A DNA stretch of 17,493 bases. Source: JBOHPP01 sp050731755 (GTDB lineage: Bacteria > Methylomirabilota > Methylomirabilia > Rokubacteriales > CSP1-6). Numbering within the stretch: position 1 is the stretch's first letter; the number at the start of each line of letters is the position of its first letter. The DNA lies in the NCBI GenBank assembly GCA_050731755.1, contig JBOHPP010000121.1:1-17493 (forward strand). Direction: 5' to 3'. This document shows, in pieces, positions 14,182 through 17,493 of the stretch. The notes below the pieces were generated by a model that saw only the letters and a program-made list of their open reading frames with translations, searched no databases and was not told the origin of the DNA. The position numbers and the translations under genes are program-made.

Positions 14182-14807
14182 CGGATCGGGCTCACCCGGC
14201 GCCGGGCCGTTCCGCGCCTGCCGTCGGCGGGCGGGAGCTGCTCGGCGCCGTCCTCCGGGCGGCGCGCCACGCGCTACGCCTCCTGGATTCCGTCGCGACC
14301 GCGCTGGCCTCCGTCGCCGGCGCGGTCCTGCTGCTGGCGTCTTTCTTCATCACCGTCGACGTCGTCGGGCGTCGCTTCTTCCACGTCTCGTCGAAAGCAA
14401 CCGACGAGTTCGGCGGCTACGCGCTCCTCTTCGGCGGCATGCTGGCGCTCGCCTTCGCCCTCACCACCGGCGCCCACGTCCGGATCGACGTCCTCATGCC
14501 CCACATCCCGCCGTGGGCCCGAGCCGTCCTGAACTACGCCGCACTCGCCGCCCTGAGCGTGTTCGCATCGATCATCGCCTTCTACGTGTGGAAGCTGGCC
14601 ATCGAGTCCTACACGATGGACGCCCGGGCGATGAGCTTCCTCCGGACCCCGCTCTTCGTGCCCCAAGGCACCCTGGCGATCGGCTTCAGCCTCCTGGCCC
14701 TGCACGGCGCCGTGATCTTCCTCGTCGGGGTGCTCGAGTCCATCCGCCAGGGGCGCCTGGCGGAGTTCGACACCCTCCAGGTCGCCGACCTGACCGAAGG
14801 GCTCTGA
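14178..14807 (+). CDS. dctQ: TRAP transporter small membrane subunit, DctQ family
   Basis: This protein of about 209 residues has four membrane helices (near 40-63, 79-97, 116-138 and 163-187), the DctQ layout. The motif TTGAHVRIDVLMPHIP after the second helix and the VDVVGRRFF segment after the first are family hallmarks. The N-terminal 30 residues are a Pro/Arg-rich extension. No ATG or GTG precedes the first helix; the best start is the TTG at 14178, whose TTGA overlaps the stop of the preceding gene by four bases. That start is inferred and has only a weak ribosome-binding site. DctQ joins DctM and the receptor in the inner membrane. Confidence 0.9.
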   Translation: MTDRAHPAPGRSAPAVGGRELLGAVLRAARHALRLLDSVATALASVAGAVLLLASFFITVDVVGRRFFHVSSKATDEFGGYALLFGGMLALAFALTTGAHVRIDVLMPHIPPWARAVLNYAALAALSVFASIIAFYVWKLAIESYTMDARAMSFLRTPLFVPQGTLAIGFSLLALHGAVIFLVGVLESIRQGRLAEFDTLQVADLTEGL

Positions 14808-14819
14808 ACCGGGGATCGC

Positions 14820-16142
14820 GTGGGCTTCTTCGCCCTCGGCGTGGCGGCGGTGGTGATGCTCACGGCATTCCTGCTGGGGCTCCACGTCGCCGCGTCGCTC
14901 GGGCTGCTCGGGCTCTCGATGCTCTCGATTTTCGGGGACCGCCCCCTGTGGGACCTCGCCGGGCTGATCGCCTGGAACACCAATACCAACTTCGTACTGG
15001 TTGCGATCCCCCTCTTCCTCCTGATGGGTGAGCTGCTGCTGCGGAGCGGCGAGTCTGACCGGCTCTACCGTGTGCTGGCGCACTGGGTCTCGCCGATCCC
15101 CGGGGGGCTGCTCCACAGCAACATCGCCGCCTGTGCCGTCTTCTCAGCCGTGTCTGGCTCGAGCGTCGCCACCGCCGCCACCATCGGCTCGGTGGCTCTG
15201 CCGTCGTTCCGGACGCGCGGATACAACGAGCGGCTGGTGCTCGGATCGCTTGCGGGGGGCGGCGCCCTCGGCAACCTCATCCCGCCCGGCATCGCCTTCA
15301 TCGTCTACGGCGTGCTCATGGAGGTCTCGATCGGGCGGCTCTACATCGCCGGCATCGTGCCCGGGATCCTGGTGGCGTTCTTGATGATGCTGTTGATCTT
15401 CGGCATCGCCGTGGTGCGCCCGACCCTGGCGCCCCGCGAGCCCGCCGCCCCGTGGTCGGTCATGCTGCGCGGCCTCCTGCACATGCTCCCGACGGCCATC
15501 CTGATCTTCCTCGTCCTGGGGACGCTCTACCTCGGCGTGGCCACCCCCACCGAGTCGGCCGCCTTCGGCGTGACCGGCGCGTTCGCGCTCGCGCTCCTGG
15601 CCAGGCGTGTGAGCCCGGCGATGCTGAAGGCGTCGTTCCTGTCTACCGCCCGTAGCACGGCGGTGGTCATGCTGATCCTTACCGGCGCCTTCATCCTCAA
15701 CTCCTCGCTGGCCCTCCTCGGTATCCCCTACGCGGTCTCCAAGGCCGTCGCCGCCATGAATCTGACGCCAGCCATGACGATCGCCGCCATCGTCGTACTC
15801 TACCTGATCCTGGGAACGTTCATGGATGGCTTCTCGATGATGGTCACCACGATCCCGGTGCTCCTGCCCATCCTGAAGGCTCAGAACATCGATCTCGTGT
15901 GGTTCGGCGTCCTCGCGGTGATGCTGACCGAGGCGGCGCTGATCTCTCCGCCCGAGGGGCTGAATCTCTACGTCATCCAGGCCTTTCGGAAGGCGGGGCC
16001 CGAGGGCCAGGCCCCGGGGACGATCATGGACGTGTGGCTGGGCGTCATGCCCTTCGTCCTCGTCTACATGCTTGGGATTGCGCTGGTCATGGCCTTTCCC
16101 CCGCTCGCCGTGTGGCTGCCGACCACCATGCGGGGGAACTGA
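14820..16142 (+). CDS. dctM: TRAP transporter large permease subunit, DctM family
   Basis: This 440-residue membrane protein is the ion-coupled transport subunit of the TRAP system. Many hydrophobic helices fill its length. Typical family stretches are IPLFLLMGELLLRSG, GGGALGNLIPPGIAFIVYG in the first half, and LILGTFMDGFSMMVTTIPVLLPI in the second, the inverted-repeat substrate and ion sites. VMLTEAALISPPEGLNLYVI is the usual C-terminal motif. The start is GTG at 14820, twelve bases after the dctQ stop, with GGGGAT upstream. Its length is slightly above the usual 425-430. It ends the operon, 18 bases from the converging hydantoinase gene. Confidence 0.95.
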   Translation: MGFFALGVAAVVMLTAFLLGLHVAASLGLLGLSMLSIFGDRPLWDLAGLIAWNTNTNFVLVAIPLFLLMGELLLRSGESDRLYRVLAHWVSPIPGGLLHSNIAACAVFSAVSGSSVATAATIGSVALPSFRTRGYNERLVLGSLAGGGALGNLIPPGIAFIVYGVLMEVSIGRLYIAGIVPGILVAFLMMLLIFGIAVVRPTLAPREPAAPWSVMLRGLLHMLPTAILIFLVLGTLYLGVATPTESAAFGVTGAFALALLARRVSPAMLKASFLSTARSTAVVMLILTGAFILNSSLALLGIPYAVSKAVAAMNLTPAMTIAAIVVLYLILGTFMDGFSMMVTTIPVLLPILKAQNIDLVWFGVLAVMLTEAALISPPEGLNLYVIQAFRKAGPEGQAPGTIMDVWLGVMPFVLVYMLGIALVMAFPPLAVWLPTTMRGN

Positions 16143-16160
16143 TGTCGCGGGTCATCGCCG

Positions 16161-17493
16161 TCACGCCTGATACACCTCGCGGGCCACGGCGGGCGAGACC
16201 TTGCCCTCGCGGAGATCGCGCGCGAGCAGGGCGCTTTCGCGTTCGGCCGGAGAGCCGTAACCGCCCGCGCCGGGCGTGACGATGGTCACCGTATCGCCCT
16301 CCCGCAGCGACAGCCCGGCCACCTTCGAGCCCAGCACGCGCTGGCCGGGCCGCCCGGCATTCAGGACGACCCCGCCGCGGCCGCCGTCGGAGCCGCCGAA
16401 CAGCCCCCAGGGCGCGAACCGCTCGCGGTCGAGGGTGCCCAGGAACGTCACCTCGGTCCCGAGCACGCGGATCGTGCGGCGCAGGCCGAGCCCCCCGCGG
16501 AAGCGTCCGGGGCCGCCCGAGTCCTGGACCAGCGAGTACTCCTCGACGAGGAGCGGATACTCCATCTCCAGACACTCCACCGGCAGGTTCGAGGTGTTCG
16601 TGATGTGCACCTGGACCCCGTCGAGCCCGTCCTTGGTCGCGCGCGCGCCCGAGCCCCCGCCGATCGTCTCGAGGTAGACGTAGTACTGGCCGCGCCGATC
16701 GGTGCCGCTGAACACCCAGGCCGAGTTCGCGCCGTTGGTGGCCGCGATCACCCGGGCGGGCAGCGCCGGGGCCAGCGCTCCGAAGACGACGTCGGCGATC
16801 CGCTGGCAGGTCTGCGTGCGCCAGGCCACCGGCGCCGGCGGCCGGGCGTTGACGATCGAGCCCTCCGGCGCCTCGACGCGGATGGCGCGGTAGAACCCGC
16901 CGTTGGCCGGGATGGTAGGGTCGAGCAGCGCCTTGAGCGCGTAATACACGGTCGCCACCAGCGCCAGGTAGACGACGTTGATGTCGCCCGGCACCTGGGG
17001 ACCGGTTCCGGCGAAGTCGAGGGAGATCTGCTCGCCGGCGATGGTGATGCGCACGCGGATCGGCACCGGTGGCCCGCCGGCGCCGTCGTCGTCCATCCAG
17101 TCCTCGAACGCGTAGACGCCGCCGGGGAGGCTCCGCAGCGCGGCCCGGATCTTCCGCTCGCCGTAGGCCAGAAGCTCGTCCATGGCCGCCAGGCACGTCG
17201 GCCGGCCGTAGCGGTCGAGCAGCTCGGCGAGCCGCTGGGCGCCGATCCGGTTGGCGGCGAACTGCGCGCGGAAGTCGCCCCGGCGCTGGCCCGGCAGCCG
17301 GAAGTTCAGCAGCAGGAGCTCCATCACGTCCTCGCGCAGCACGCCGGCCTCGACGATGCGGATCGGCGGGATGCGCAGACCCTCGTCCCAGATCGTGCGG
17401 GTCTCGCGCCCGGAGCCGTCGGCGTGGTGCGCGATGTTGGCGACGAAGCCAACGGGCCGGCCCTCGTGAAACACGGGCGACGCCACCGTGATG
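16161..17493 (-). CDS. Hydantoinase B/oxoprolinase family protein, N-terminus cut by window end
   Basis: The visible 443 residues are the C-terminal three quarters or more of a HyuB/N-methylhydantoinase-B-type protein, the family that with HyuA opens hydantoin, oxoproline or related rings, or carboxylates ketones, using ATP. Family features are ITVASPVFHEGRPVGFVANIAHHADGSG at the visible start, LDFAGTGPQVPGDIN, LDPTIPANGGFYRAI, GGGSGAR, and the C-terminal TPGAGGYGSPAERE with ARDLREGKVS. By family comparison, roughly 100 residues are missing, so the start lies beyond 17493. No HyuA is in the window; it would be expected upstream on the minus strand. It converges on dctM with 18 bases between. 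The substrate is unknown. Confidence 0.93.
   Translation of the reverse strand, partial: ITVASPVFHEGRPVGFVANIAHHADGSGRETRTIWDEGLRIPPIRIVEAGVLREDVMELLLLNFRLPGQRRGDFRAQFAANRIGAQRLAELLDRYGRPTCLAAMDELLAYGERKIRAALRSLPGGVYAFEDWMDDDGAGGPPVPIRVRITIAGEQISLDFAGTGPQVPGDINVVYLALVATVYYALKALLDPTIPANGGFYRAIRVEAPEGSIVNARPPAPVAWRTQTCQRIADVVFGALAPALPARVIAATNGANSAWVFSGTDRRGQYYVYLETIGGGSGARATKDGLDGVQVHITNTSNLPVECLEMEYPLLVEEYSLVQDSGGPGRFRGGLGLRRTIRVLGTEVTFLGTLDRERFAPWGLFGGSDGGRGGVVLNAGRPGQRVLGSKVAGLSLREGDTVTIVTPGAGGYGSPAERESALLARDLREGKVSPAVAREVYQA

Overview
The window is very GC-rich, densely packed bacterial DNA with many GTG and TTG starts. It encodes a metabolically broad heterotroph: branched-chain-amino-acid-type (Liv) ABC genes, TRAP transporter genes, a class III CoA-transferase, an amidase, a hydantoinase/oxoprolinase subunit, and a PPi-type phosphofructokinase beside an archaeal-type aldolase. 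This resembles uncultivated soil or subsurface lineages such as Candidatus Rokubacteria/Methylomirabilota, or a high-GC proteobacterium. That placement is a hunch from gene style; no rRNA or other marker gene is present.

Layout. Positions 1-322 hold nothing I can identify beyond a doubtful small reading frame. A VOC/glyoxalase-fold protein follows (368-799, +), then a convergent two-gene cassette of unknown proteins (873-1432, -) and a CaiB/BaiF CoA-transferase (1477-2679, -). Divergent from the latter is a two-gene glycolytic operon: PPi-dependent phosphofructokinase and DhnA-type fructose-bisphosphate aldolase (2783-4779, +). A 231-base gap (4780-5010) carries three DnaA-box-like GTCCACA repeats and a promoter for two coupled small unknown genes (5011-5522, +).

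From 12019 down to 5526 lies one tight minus-strand operon of seven genes: cupin, Liv periplasmic binding protein, LivG, LivF, LivH, LivM, amidase. The order suggests import of an amide or amino-acid-like compound and its hydrolysis. From a short shared control region (12020-12127) a TRAP operon runs the other way (12128-16142, +). It has two tandem paralogous binding proteins, then DctQ and DctM. A hydantoinase B/N-methylhydantoinase-type gene, cut by the window end (16161-17493, -), converges on it.

The most notable signals outside the proteins are a recurring extended -10 promoter element (TGCTACACT, or the variant TGCTAACAT) in front of four transcription units, and three units whose predicted transcript start lies almost on the start codon, implying leaderless mRNAs. 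No tRNA, rRNA, CRISPR array, insertion sequence or phage gene was seen.
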